From an uncultured Oscillospiraceae bacterium (GTDB lineage: Bacteria > Bacillota > Clostridia > Oscillospirales > Acutalibacteraceae): 19,201 bases of DNA. The translations under genes and the position numbers were made by a program. Below, piece by piece: positions 1-7,352 of the stretch. Numbering within the stretch: position 1 is the stretch's first letter; each line of letters begins with the position of its first letter. The DNA is taken from NCBI GenBank assembly GCA_900552285.1, contig URYV01000012.1:1-19201 (forward strand), in the 5' to 3' direction. The notes beneath the pieces are model-generated. The model was not told the origin of the DNA and ran no database searches. It saw only the letters and a program-made list of their open reading frames with translations.

Positions 1-2
1 AC

Positions 3-1034
3 AAGGGCTGGATGGACTGGCCGGAGAACATCAAGAAGCGCGAGCCTGCCGCTCTCGCCTCGCTCAAAAAGCGCCTGGCTGAGGACATCGCGCTGCAGAA
101 GTTCATGCAGTACCTTTTCCACCGCCAGTGGCAGCGCCTGCACGACTACGCGAAGGAGAAGGGCATCCGCATCATGGGCGACATGCCGATCTTTCTCGCG
201 CAGGACAGCGCCGATGTCTGGGCGAACCAGCAGCTCTTCGACCTCAACGCGGATGGCACGGCCCATACGGTTGCGGGCGTACCGCCTGACTATTTCAGCG
301 CGACGGGACAGCTCTGGGGCAATCCGCTGTATCGCTGGGATCATCACAGAAATACCGGCTATGACTGGTGGGTAACACGAATCTCCTGGTGCTTTAGACT
401 GTATGACGTTGTCAGAATCGACCATTTCAGAGGCTTTGAGAGCTTTTTCTCGGTTCCGTCCGACGCAAAAACGGCAAGAGAGGGAAAATGGGTCAAGGGC
501 CCGGGCAAAAAGCTTATCGACGCAATCAAATCAGTTTCGGGAGAAAAGCTTATAATCGCCGAGGATCTCGGAGACATTACGCCAGAGGTAAAGGAACTTG
601 TTGATTACAGCGGTTTTCCCGGCATGAGAGTTTTTCAGTTTGCCTTTCTCGGGGGCGATAATCCTCATTTGCCCCACAATTTTGAAAAAAACTGTGTCGC
701 CTATTCCGGTACCCATGACAACAACACCCTGCTGGGTTATTTGTGGGAGCTTGACGGCGGCACAAGACAAAAAATGCTTGAATACTGCGGCTTTAAGGGC
801 GACGATTGGGGACGGGGCTGCGACGACATTATTCGCACGCTTTTCGCCTCGTCGGCGGGGCTTTTGATGCTGCCCATACAGGATGTTTTGGGTTTCGGAA
901 GCGACACAAGGCTTAACCACCCGGGCATTGCTTCGGGAAACTGGGCCTTTCGCGTGACTGCCGAGCAGCTGTCGGGCGTCGACAGGTCAAAATATTACAA
1001 ACTTAACCAGACTTATTTTCGGGGGATAATATGA
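3..1034 (+). CDS. malQ: 4-alpha-glucanotransferase (amylomaltase), 5'-truncated
   Basis: GH77 amylomaltase, which transfers maltodextrin segments between alpha-1,4-glucans in the cytoplasm during maltose and starch use. The reading frame is open to the left edge, so roughly 150 N-terminal residues of the usual ~500 lie outside the window; the ATG at 12 is internal. GH77 landmarks are MGDMPIFLAQDSADVW (from about 174), the nucleophile region VRIDHFRG (Asp codon 420-422), the acid/base region IIAEDLG (Glu codon 561-563) and SGTHDNNT (Asp codon 717-719). The stop overlaps the next start as ATGA. Codon use changes abruptly near 335-348: upstream Arg codons are CGC, Lys mostly AAG and Leu CTG/CTC; downstream Arg is mainly AGA, with AAA and CTT common. 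Family identity is secure. Whether both halves belong to one genome is not. Confidence 0.95.
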   Translation, partial: KGWMDWPENIKKREPAALASLKKRLAEDIALQKFMQYLFHRQWQRLHDYAKEKGIRIMGDMPIFLAQDSADVWANQQLFDLNADGTAHTVAGVPPDYFSATGQLWGNPLYRWDHHRNTGYDWWVTRISWCFRLYDVVRIDHFRGFESFFSVPSDAKTAREGKWVKGPGKKLIDAIKSVSGEKLIIAEDLGDITPEVKELVDYSGFPGMRVFQFAFLGGDNPHLPHNFEKNCVAYSGTHDNNTLLGYLWELDGGTRQKMLEYCGFKGDDWGRGCDDIIRTLFASSAGLLMLPIQDVLGFGSDTRLNHPGIASGNWAFRVTAEQLSGVDRSKYYKLNQTYFRGII

Positions 1035-2341
1035 AATCAAAGGTATATTCTTCGGTTGAACAATTTAAAGAACAAAATGCCGAGCTTAAAACCGATTTGC
1101 CCATAAGCGATGATAATTCGGTGCTTTGCCAAAAGGTGAAAATCGGAAATCTCGAGCTTTCCAACCGACTTGTATGTCAGGCCATGGAAGGTTGTGACGG
1201 AACGTCTGACGGACGTCCCGACGAGCTGACGGTCAGAAGATACGAGCGGCTTTCAAAGGGCGGCGCGGGGCTTATTTGGTTTGAGGCCACAGCTGTTTGC
1301 AACGAGGGACGGGCAAATCCCCGTCAGCTTTACATTAACAAAAAAAATCTTGACGATTTTAAGAAAATCGTTGAAAATATAAAGCGGTGGGGAATGAAGG
1401 AAAACGGCTATGAACCCGCCGTTATTATGCAGGCGACCCATTCGGGCAGATATTCAAAGCCGGAGGGAAAACCCGCTCCCATAATCGCCTACAACAATCC
1501 GATTTTTGAAAAAGACAATCCAATCGACAAATCGAGAATCATAACCGACGAGGGTCTTGACAGGGTACATGAAAGCCTTGTTCACGCCGCGGGTCTTGCA
1601 AAAGAGGCGGGCTTTGACGGGGTGGATATAAAGTGCTGCCACAGATATTTGAACAGCGAGCTTTTGTCTGCCTTCACGAGAGAGGGCCGCTACGGCGGGA
1701 GCTTTGAAAACCGCACAAGACTTCTCAGAGAAAGCGTCAGGGATTCGATTTCCCTTTGCGGAGACGGCTTTACGGTAACGTCCCGCATGAACGTATACGA
1801 CGGATTTCCTTATCCCTACGGATTCGGAGTCAAGGAGGGAGAGGGTATAACTCCCGATCTTTCCGAGGCCGACAGGCTTATTAAGGAGCTTGCCGAACTC
1901 GGCGTAAAGCTTCTTGACATAACCATGGGAAATCCTTATTTCAATCCTCATGTCAATCGCCCCTATGCGGCGGGCGGATATGAGCCCCCCGAGCATCCTT
2001 TGTGCGGAGTTGCCAGAATGTTAAAGGGTACGGCAAAGCTCGGAAAGGCAAATCCCGACGTTTCGCTTATATGTTCGGGACTTTCCTTCCTCGGCGCCGC
2101 CGCCCCGGGTGTTGCCGCCGCGTTTATCGAGGAGGGCGGATTTTCCCTTGCGGGATTCGGACGTATGATTTTTGCATATCCCGACTTTGCGAAGGACATC
2201 GTAAACGGCAGATTTGACCCCAAAAAGATATGTATCGCATGCAGCAAATGCACCGAGATAATGCGGGCGGGAGGAACCCCCGGCTGTATTGTCAGAGACG
2301 GCGAAACCTACATGCCCATATATAAAAAATATTGTAAATAA
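1031..2341 (+). CDS. Old Yellow Enzyme-family NADH:flavin oxidoreductase with Fe-S-type Cys cluster
   Basis: A 436-residue FMN-dependent TIM-barrel oxidoreductase of the OYE / 2,4-dienoyl-CoA reductase group. These enzymes usually reduce C=C bonds conjugated to a carbonyl. Visible features are the N-terminal barrel start (KIGNLELSNRLVCQAME, about 37-53), the segment GFDGVDIKCCHRYL (194-207) and the family signature YGGSFENRTR (221-230). The canonical HxxH/HxxN substrate-anion pair is Lys201-CC-His204 here. C401, C404, C407 and C419 form CxxCxxCx11C, one residue tighter than the 4Fe-4S motif CxxCx3Cx11C of FadH-type reductases. The C-terminal FAD/NAD domain of FadH, BaiCD or daidzein reductase is absent, so the protein ends just after the cluster. 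It overlaps malQ by ATGA and is followed after 9 nt by an SDR. Family sure; substrate unknown. Confidence 0.9.
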   Translation: MKSKVYSSVEQFKEQNAELKTDLPISDDNSVLCQKVKIGNLELSNRLVCQAMEGCDGTSDGRPDELTVRRYERLSKGGAGLIWFEATAVCNEGRANPRQLYINKKNLDDFKKIVENIKRWGMKENGYEPAVIMQATHSGRYSKPEGKPAPIIAYNNPIFEKDNPIDKSRIITDEGLDRVHESLVHAAGLAKEAGFDGVDIKCCHRYLNSELLSAFTREGRYGGSFENRTRLLRESVRDSISLCGDGFTVTSRMNVYDGFPYPYGFGVKEGEGITPDLSEADRLIKELAELGVKLLDITMGNPYFNPHVNRPYAAGGYEPPEHPLCGVARMLKGTAKLGKANPDVSLICSGLSFLGAAAPGVAAAFIEEGGFSLAGFGRMIFAYPDFAKDIVNGRFDPKKICIACSKCTEIMRAGGTPGCIVRDGETYMPIYKKYCK

Positions 2342-2350
2342 GGTGAAGAA

Positions 2351-3106
2351 ATGAAAACAGCAATAGTGACCGGCTGTGCCGGAGGAATCGGATTTGCAAC
2401 CGTTAAAAAACTGACGGGCGCCGGAATTAAGGTGCTCGGAATGGACATATGCAGCGAGGCCGACGTGAGAGAAATATTTATGGATTTCGGCGGCTGCTTT
2501 AAGTATTTTTCGGGAAATCTCGCCGACGGCGGAGACCGCAAAGCTCTCGTTACCGAGGCTCTTGCCTTCCTCGGAAAAATAGATATTCTCGTCAACGTTG
2601 CGGGTGTGGCACCTAAGGTCAGAAACGATATTCTCGAAATGACCGAGGAAAGCTATGACCGCGTTATGGACATAAACACCAAGGGAACCATGTTTTTAAG
2701 CCAGGCCGTTGCCAAGGAAATGCTTAAAAATCCCCGCGAGGACGGAATAAAGGGATATATCGTCAACATTTCCTCCATGTCGGCATATACCTCATCCACA
2801 AGCCGCGGAGAGTATTGCATTTCAAAGGCGGGAGTGTCCATGGTGACAAAGCTTTTTGCCGACCGTCTCGCAGATGAGGGAATCCTCGTAAACGAGATTC
2901 GCCCCGGTATAATCATGACCGGCATGACGGCAACCGTAAAGGAAAAATACGATAATCTTATCGGCGGGGGACTCCTTCCCATAAAGCGCTGGGGAAAGCC
3001 CGAGGACATTGCCGACGCGGTTTATGTGCTTTGCTCGGGACAGCTTAAATATGTTACCGGTCAGTCCATAGATGTGGACGGCGGTTTCCACATTCAGAGA
3101 CTTTAA
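2351..3106 (+). CDS. Short-chain dehydrogenase/reductase (FabG-like SDR)
   Basis: A 251-residue classical SDR that would interconvert a ketone and an alcohol with NAD(P)(H). It shows the Rossmann motif TGCAGGIG (7-14), NVAG (82-85) and the catalytic set S142, Y155 and K159 (YxxxK), then RPGIIMTGM and the C-terminal VTGQSIDVDGG typical of FabG-like enzymes. Asp32 at the end of the second beta strand suggests NAD(H) over NADP(H), a weak inference. The start is preceded by GGTGAAGAA and lies 9 nt after the OYE gene. It sits between an OYE reductase and a fumarate-reductase-like flavoprotein, so a role on the same unsaturated carbonyl substrate is more likely than fatty-acid synthesis; no ACP or other fab genes are present. 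Confidence 0.92.
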   Translation: MKTAIVTGCAGGIGFATVKKLTGAGIKVLGMDICSEADVREIFMDFGGCFKYFSGNLADGGDRKALVTEALAFLGKIDILVNVAGVAPKVRNDILEMTEESYDRVMDINTKGTMFLSQAVAKEMLKNPREDGIKGYIVNISSMSAYTSSTSRGEYCISKAGVSMVTKLFADRLADEGILVNEIRPGIIMTGMTATVKEKYDNLIGGGLLPIKRWGKPEDIADAVYVLCSGQLKYVTGQSIDVDGGFHIQRL

Positions 3107-3120
3107 AAAGGGGAATGACC

Positions 3121-5064
3121 TTGAAGGTACAGGATAAAGAAATTGAAATAATAAAGCTTAACACCGCTGTGGTGGGAAGCGGCGCGGCGGGCTTTAACGC
3201 CGCGATCCGCTTAAAGCAAATGGGAATTGACGACGTTGCCGTAATCACCGAGGGAATAAACCGCGGAACGTCGAGAAACACCGGCTCCGACAAGCAGACC
3301 TATTATAAAATGAGCCTTGCGGGCGGTGACGCCGACAGCCCCGCCGCAATGGCACGGGATCTTTTCGCAGGTATGCTTACCGACGGCGACAACGCCCTTT
3401 GCGAAGCGGCTTTGTCGGTCAGGTGCTTTATGAATCTTTGTGAGCTCGGCGTGGAGTTTCCCACCAACCGTTTCGGCGAATATGTGGGATATAAAACCGA
3501 CCACGACCCCTATTCGAGGGCAACCTCGGTGGGTCCGCTCACCTCCAAGCAAATGACCGAGGCTCTTGAAAAAAAGGCTGAGGAGCTCAAAATTAAAATA
3601 TACGACAAAAGTCTTGTGACCTCGATAATAACCGACAGGGAAAAGAACGAGGTCAGAGGTCTTTGCGTTTTAAACGGGCAAAATGACAAAAATCTTTTCA
3701 CCCTTTTCAACTGTAAAAATGTGATTTTTGCAACCGGAGGACCTGCCGGAATGTATGCCGACAGCGTTTTCCCCGAGTGTCACACAGGCTCAAGCGGCAC
3801 CGCATTCAGAGCGGGCGTCAAGGGAAAAAATCTCACCGAGTGGCAATACGGACTTGCATCGGTCGCTCCCCGCTGGAACGTTTCGGGAACCTATATGCAG
3901 GTGCTTCCCCGCTTTGTTTCGGTGGACGAAAACGGAACCGAAAGGGAATTTTTGCGCGATTTTTTCGACGATGAATACAAGGCTCTTTCCATGGTTTTTC
4001 TCAAGGGCTATCAGTGGCCCTTCGACTGCCGCAAGGCCGAAAGCGGCTCGTCGGTTATCGACCTTCTCGTTTATCGTGAAAGGGTGCTTCTCGGGCGCAG
4101 GGTATACCTTGATTTCAGAAGCAATCCTTTCGGTCTTGAAAATATAGATTTTAACAGGCTTGACGATGCCGCCGCCGATTATCTTAAAAAGGCTCAGGCC
4201 GATTTCGGCACCCCCATTGAGCGCCTTTCCCACATGAACGCTCCCGCCATTGAGCTCTACCGCGAAAAGGGCGTGGACATCACAAAGGAAATGCTTGAAA
4301 TAGCCCTTTGCGCCCAGCACAACAACGGCGGTCTTGCGGTGGATATGTGGTGGCAGACGAACGTTTCGGGGCTTTTTGCGGCGGGAGAGGTCGCGGGAAC
4401 CCACGGCGTCTACCGTCCGGGCGGCAGCGCTCTTAATGCGGGTCAGGTCGGTTCGCTGCGCGCGGCGCAGTATATTTCCGAGAGGAGAAGGGGACAGCCG
4501 TCGGAGGAGGGCTTTGAAAAGCTGGCCGAAGGCGTTCTTGAAAGCGAGCTTAAGCTTGCCTTTGCAGCCCTTAAAAACGAGAACAATGCCGATGAAATGA
4601 CAGACAAAGCGCGCAGGCTCATGAGTGAAAAGGGCGGCGCCATAAGAAGCGGTGACAAAATTGCCGAGGCGATTTTTGAAACCGAGCAAAAAATTAAAAA
4701 TTTTGCCGCCGCAGTCGGGACCGAGTCAAAGAAAGGCCTGTTTGACGTTTTCCGTCTGAGGGATACCCTTGTTTCTCAGTTTACATATCTTTGCGATATG
4801 AAATATTATGCCGACAAGGGCGGAAAGTCGCGTGGCTCTTACATATGCCTTGACAAAAACGGTCTTCTCCCCAAAGGGCTTGAGGAGGATTTCAGATTTT
4901 CATCTCCCGACAAAAACGAGCATCCCTTGGTTCAGGAAACTTCTTTCGATGAACAAAAGCTTTGCTGCAAAACAGTTGAGCGCGAGGTGAGACCTCTGCC
5001 CGAAGGCGGCGGTTTTTTTGAAAATGTATGGCGGGACTACCGTCAAAACAGAAATGTTTATTGA
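3121..5064 (+). CDS. FAD-binding fumarate reductase/succinate dehydrogenase-type flavoprotein
   Basis: A large (~648-residue) flavoprotein of the FrdA/SdhA/NadB/AprA superfamily. Counting from the ATG at 3115, the dinucleotide-binding motif VVGSGAAG spans 19-26. ATGGPAGMYADS follows near 205, then HNNGGLAVD from H402 (position of the conserved HYTMGG box) and AAGEVAGTHGVYRPGGSALN (~422-441), with an Arg where FrdA has a substrate-binding Arg. The C-terminal ~180 residues resemble the helical C-domain of this superfamily. No signal peptide, haem or Fe-S domain is seen, so it is probably cytosolic and takes electrons from a partner. Start choice: the GGGG at 3110-3113 is only 1 nt from the ATG at 3115 but 7 nt from the TTG at 3121, so TTG is preferred. 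It may reduce a C=C bond or remove an oxygen substituent; L-aspartate oxidase is less likely, as no nadA/nadC is present. Confidence 0.85.
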   Translation: MKVQDKEIEIIKLNTAVVGSGAAGFNAAIRLKQMGIDDVAVITEGINRGTSRNTGSDKQTYYKMSLAGGDADSPAAMARDLFAGMLTDGDNALCEAALSVRCFMNLCELGVEFPTNRFGEYVGYKTDHDPYSRATSVGPLTSKQMTEALEKKAEELKIKIYDKSLVTSIITDREKNEVRGLCVLNGQNDKNLFTLFNCKNVIFATGGPAGMYADSVFPECHTGSSGTAFRAGVKGKNLTEWQYGLASVAPRWNVSGTYMQVLPRFVSVDENGTEREFLRDFFDDEYKALSMVFLKGYQWPFDCRKAESGSSVIDLLVYRERVLLGRRVYLDFRSNPFGLENIDFNRLDDAAADYLKKAQADFGTPIERLSHMNAPAIELYREKGVDITKEMLEIALCAQHNNGGLAVDMWWQTNVSGLFAAGEVAGTHGVYRPGGSALNAGQVGSLRAAQYISERRRGQPSEEGFEKLAEGVLESELKLAFAALKNENNADEMTDKARRLMSEKGGAIRSGDKIAEAIFETEQKIKNFAAAVGTESKKGLFDVFRLRDTLVSQFTYLCDMKYYADKGGKSRGSYICLDKNGLLPKGLEEDFRFSSPDKNEHPLVQETSFDEQKLCCKTVEREVRPLPEGGGFFENVWRDYRQNRNVY

Positions 5065-5073
5065 GGAATTGTT

Positions 5074-5673
5074 ATGAAGGATCTGACGGCTCAAAAAAAT
5101 ATGGACGCGCTTATCGCGGGGCTGGGGGACAGGGTTCCCACTTTGCTTCTTCACAGCTGCTGCGGCCCGTGTTCCTCCTATGTTCTTGAGTATCTTTCCG
5201 AATATTTTGACATAACTCTGTTTTTTTATAATCCCAACATTCAGCCCGCCGAGGAATATAAAAAGCGTCTTGACACCCAAAAGCAGCTGCTTGATACCGC
5301 GAAATATACCCACCCGGTGAAGTTTGCCGAAGGCAGGTACGATCCCGACAAATTCTTCCTTGCGGTCAAGGGGCTTGAAGGAGAAAGGGAAGGCGGTAAA
5401 CGGTGTCAAAAGTGCTTTGAAATGAGACTTTGCGAGACCGCGGCGCAGGCGAAAAAGGGTAATTTTGATTTTTTTGCCACCACGCTGACGGTCAGCCCTC
5501 ACAAAAACGCTCTGCTCATAAATAAAATCGGCTCGGAATATGAGGGTTATCTTCCGTCGGATTTCAAAAAAAGAGAAGGATATAAGCGATCGATAATTCT
5601 TTCAAAGGAATATAATCTTTACCGACAGGATTATTGCGGCTGTATCTTTTCAAAAAGGGAGGCGCAGGAGTGA
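5074..5673 (+). CDS. queH: Epoxyqueuosine reductase QueH
   Basis: A 199-residue DUF208-family protein matching QueH, the non-cobalamin enzyme that reduces epoxyqueuosine to queuosine in tRNA wobble positions. Diagnostic features are LLLHSCCGPCSSYVLEYL (C29, C30, C33), FYNPNIQP (51-58), the pair C111/C114 in GGKRCQKCFEMRL, and C188/C190 in YRQDYCGCIFS. In characterised QueH the tandem Cys and the central CxxC ligate a 4Fe-4S cluster and the C-terminal CxC is redox-active; all are present. GAGGAA six nt before the ATG is the ribosome binding site. The stop overlaps the next gene's GTG as GTGA. Its place behind catabolic redox genes is probably operon packing and not a functional link. Confidence 0.95.
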   Translation: MKDLTAQKNMDALIAGLGDRVPTLLLHSCCGPCSSYVLEYLSEYFDITLFFYNPNIQPAEEYKKRLDTQKQLLDTAKYTHPVKFAEGRYDPDKFFLAVKGLEGEREGGKRCQKCFEMRLCETAAQAKKGNFDFFATTLTVSPHKNALLINKIGSEYEGYLPSDFKKREGYKRSIILSKEYNLYRQDYCGCIFSKREAQE

Positions 5674-6554
5674 AAAAGGCTTTTATGGTCATAAATCCGG
5701 TTGCGGGTCAGAAAAAAATAAAGCCGGCTCTTGCCGATGTGATAGGAAAATTCAATCAGAACGGCTATTGCACCGAGGTTTATATAACCCAAAAATCCGT
5801 TGCCGTCGAGGACTATGTTGCCGAGCATTGCAAAAAAAGCGATTTGGTCGTTTGCTGCGGCGGAGACGGAACCCTTAACAACGTCGTAAACGGTATTATA
5901 AAGGCCGAAATCGACATTCCTCTCGGATATATCCCCGCGGGAAGCACCAATGATTTTGCCGCCGGGCTGAGCCTGCCGTCAAATCCCGAGGCGGCGGCCG
6001 AGAGAATTCTCACGGGTAAAGCGCACCCCCATGACGTGGGACAAATCGACGGCGACAGGCGGTTTGTCTATGTATCCTCCTTCGGAGCTTTTTCCGAGAC
6101 TTCCTATATGACATCTCAGTCGCTTAAAAACGCTTTGGGTCATCTTGCATATGTCCTTGAGGGAACAAAGGCTTTAAAAAGCATAAAGCCGATTGCCCTT
6201 AAGGCGGAGTTTGACGGGGAAAAGATTTCGGGAAATTTCCTTTTCGGCGCCGTGGCAAATTCCACCTCTATGGGCGGAATTGTCCGATTGAAGGATCCGG
6301 ATATAAATTTTTCGGACGGTCTTTTTGAGGTCATTTTGATAAAGGAGCCAAAGAACATTCTTGAGCTTCAGGGCATAATAAACTGTTTGCTGACATATAA
6401 ATATGACCCGAGGTATATTTTGTTTTTAAGAACCTCGAGGGCTCGATTTGAATTTAAAAATCCCGCCGAATGGTCTCTTGACGGAGAGCGATATATCGGC
6501 AAAAAAACAGCCGATATATCGATTTTAAAGCATAAAATAAATTTTTTATATTGA
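5670..6554 (+). CDS. Diacylglycerol/lipid kinase family protein (DgkB/YegS-like)
   Basis: A ~294-residue member of the DAGK_cat family, which phosphorylates diacylglycerol or related lipids at the cytoplasmic membrane face. It shows INPVAGQKK (8-16), the nucleotide-binding GGDGT (64-68) in VVCCGGDGTLNNVVNGI, and GSTNDFA (91-97). SDGLFEV and a late SLDGE complete the family pattern. The start chosen is GTG at 5670, which overlaps the queH stop as GTGA and has AGGGAGG at 5656-5662. An ATG at 5634 in the same frame lies inside queH, lacks this spacing, and would add 12 residues before the natural N-terminus. A perfect 12-bp inverted repeat lies in its last 70 bases, and its stop codon overlaps the -35 box of the next promoter. 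The exact lipid substrate is unknown. Confidence 0.9.
   Translation: MKKAFMVINPVAGQKKIKPALADVIGKFNQNGYCTEVYITQKSVAVEDYVAEHCKKSDLVVCCGGDGTLNNVVNGIIKAEIDIPLGYIPAGSTNDFAAGLSLPSNPEAAAERILTGKAHPHDVGQIDGDRRFVYVSSFGAFSETSYMTSQSLKNALGHLAYVLEGTKALKSIKPIALKAEFDGEKISGNFLFGAVANSTSMGGIVRLKDPDINFSDGLFEVILIKEPKNILELQGIINCLLTYKYDPRYILFLRTSRARFEFKNPAEWSLDGERYIGKKTADISILKHKINFLY
6489..6521 (+). terminator. Terminator-like perfect hairpin inside the 3' end of the lipid kinase gene
   Basis: CGATATATCGGC at 6489-6500 and its exact reverse complement at 6510-6521 flank a 9-nt A-rich loop. ATTTTAAAG follows, and a T6 run lies about 20 nt further on. It falls within coding sequence, and no other terminator separates this operon from the next promoter. 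It may end or slow the upstream transcript or protect its 3' end. The weak adjacent U-tract keeps confidence low. Confidence 0.4.
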
Positions 6555-6579
6555 CAATCGGTGTTATTTATGCTATCAT
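6551..6579 (+). promoter_or_regulatory. Sigma-A promoter for the mntP riboswitch transcript
   Basis: A consensus TTGACA (6551-6556) and TATCAT (6574-6579, 5 of 6) are separated by 17 nt, with an extended -10 TGC just before the -10. The -35 box overlaps the stop codon of the lipid kinase gene. The predicted transcription start near 6585-6587 places the 5' end right at the riboswitch, as expected. Confidence 0.85.
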
Positions 6580-6582
6580 CAC

Positions 6583-6703
6583 TTTATTCCTTGAGGGAGT
6601 AGCAAGCGGTTTTCCGCAGCAAGTCAACATTCTCGGCCGAAAGGTCTGGCTTGCTTTAATTTGCGAGACTCATGTGTAACCTTGCGCTATACATGGGTGA
6701 ATA
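6583..6703 (+). promoter_or_regulatory. yybP-ykoY (Mn2+) riboswitch aptamer
   Basis: Between the promoter and mntP lies a conserved structured leader. TATTC (6585-6589) pairs with GAATA (6699-6703) as P1. GGGAGTAGC (6595-6603) matches the family's L1 signature. A CGG-TTTT-CCG hairpin follows, then a GCAAG/CTTGC helix (from 6619 to 6655) enclosing GGCC-GAAA-GGTC. GCGAGACTCA (6663-6672) with GTGTAACCTTGCGC forms the second docking arm. These match the yybP-ykoY class, which binds Mn2+ where the L1 and L3 loops meet and turns on Mn2+ exporters. The gene downstream is mntP, the archetypal target. Identified by eye, without a covariance model. Confidence 0.88.
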
Positions 6704-6713
6704 TTCGATTTTT

Positions 6714-6749
6714 ATCCGAGTATGGCTTTTCATACTCGGATTTTTTGTT
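6714..6749 (+). terminator. Riboswitch expression platform: intrinsic terminator
   Basis: ATCCGAGTATG (6714-6724) and CATACTCGGAT (6731-6741) form a perfect 11-bp stem with a GCTTTT loop, running into T6 (6741-6746). It sits immediately before the mntP ribosome binding site. Without Mn2+ it should stop transcription; Mn2+ binding presumably favours readthrough. The A/T-rich stretch 6703-6716 could take part in the alternative pairing. Confidence 0.9.
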
Positions 6750-6762
6750 TGGAGGAGTTTTT

Positions 6763-7341
6763 TTGGATTTTCTTTTTGTGTTGAACAGCCTTCTTCTCGG
6801 TGTGGGACTTTCCATGGACGCCTTTTCGGTGTCGCTGGCCAACGGTCTTAACGAGCCAAAAATGGCAAAGGGAAAAATGCTTGCCGTTTCGGGAACATAT
6901 GCTTTTTTCCAGGCACTTATGCCGCTTACGGGCTGGCTGTGCGTTCACACCGTGGTGGAGAAGTTTAAAAGCTTTGAAAAATTCGTGCCGTGGATAGCGC
7001 TGGTGCTGCTATGTTATATAGGCGGAAAAATGCTTATTGAGGGAATAAAAAAAGAGCTGGAAGCCGAAACGGTAAAAAAGCTTACTCCCGCCGTGCTTTT
7101 TGTTCAGGGCGTGGCGACTTCGATAGACGCGCTGTCGGTGGGTTTCGCTTTTGCCGAATATAATTTTATAACCGCTCTGACGGCGTCGCTGCTTATCGCA
7201 GCCGTTACCTTCGTGCTATGTACCGGAGGCCTTTGTATCGGTAAAAAGGCGGGTATGAAGCTTGCGGATAAAGCCACGATTGTCGGAGGAATAATACTTA
7301 TAGCTATCGGAATAGAGATATTCTTAAGCAATATTTTATAA
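6763..7341 (+). CDS. mntP: Manganese efflux pump MntP
   Basis: A 192-residue polytopic membrane protein of the MntP (YebN) family, which exports Mn2+ across the cytoplasmic membrane. Two inverted halves each carry a conserved acidic transmembrane motif: GVGLSMDAFSVSLANG (Asp19) and GVATSIDALSVGFAFA (Asp near 88). About six hydrophobic helices can be drawn, and the length is close to the usual ~190. The start is TTG at 6763 with GGAGGAG at 6751-6757, five nt upstream. The frame is open back to 6661, but those 34 extra residues would be encoded by the riboswitch and terminator and are not part of the protein. Expression should be raised by Mn2+ through the leader. Nothing in the motif set suggests loss of function. 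Confidence 0.94.
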   Translation: MDFLFVLNSLLLGVGLSMDAFSVSLANGLNEPKMAKGKMLAVSGTYAFFQALMPLTGWLCVHTVVEKFKSFEKFVPWIALVLLCYIGGKMLIEGIKKELEAETVKKLTPAVLFVQGVATSIDALSVGFAFAEYNFITALTASLLIAAVTFVLCTGGLCIGKKAGMKLADKATIVGGIILIAIGIEIFLSNIL

Positions 7342-7352
7342 GGAGAATTTAT

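Noticed and set aside
3790..4689. A 299-codon open frame on the minus strand
   Set aside because: It lies wholly antisense within the flavoprotein gene, has no ribosome site or recognisable domain, and reflects third-position bias of the real gene.
5634..5669. An upstream ATG start for the lipid kinase
   Set aside because: It lies inside queH. The GTG at 5670 has a good AGGGAGG and begins exactly at the conserved family N-terminus.
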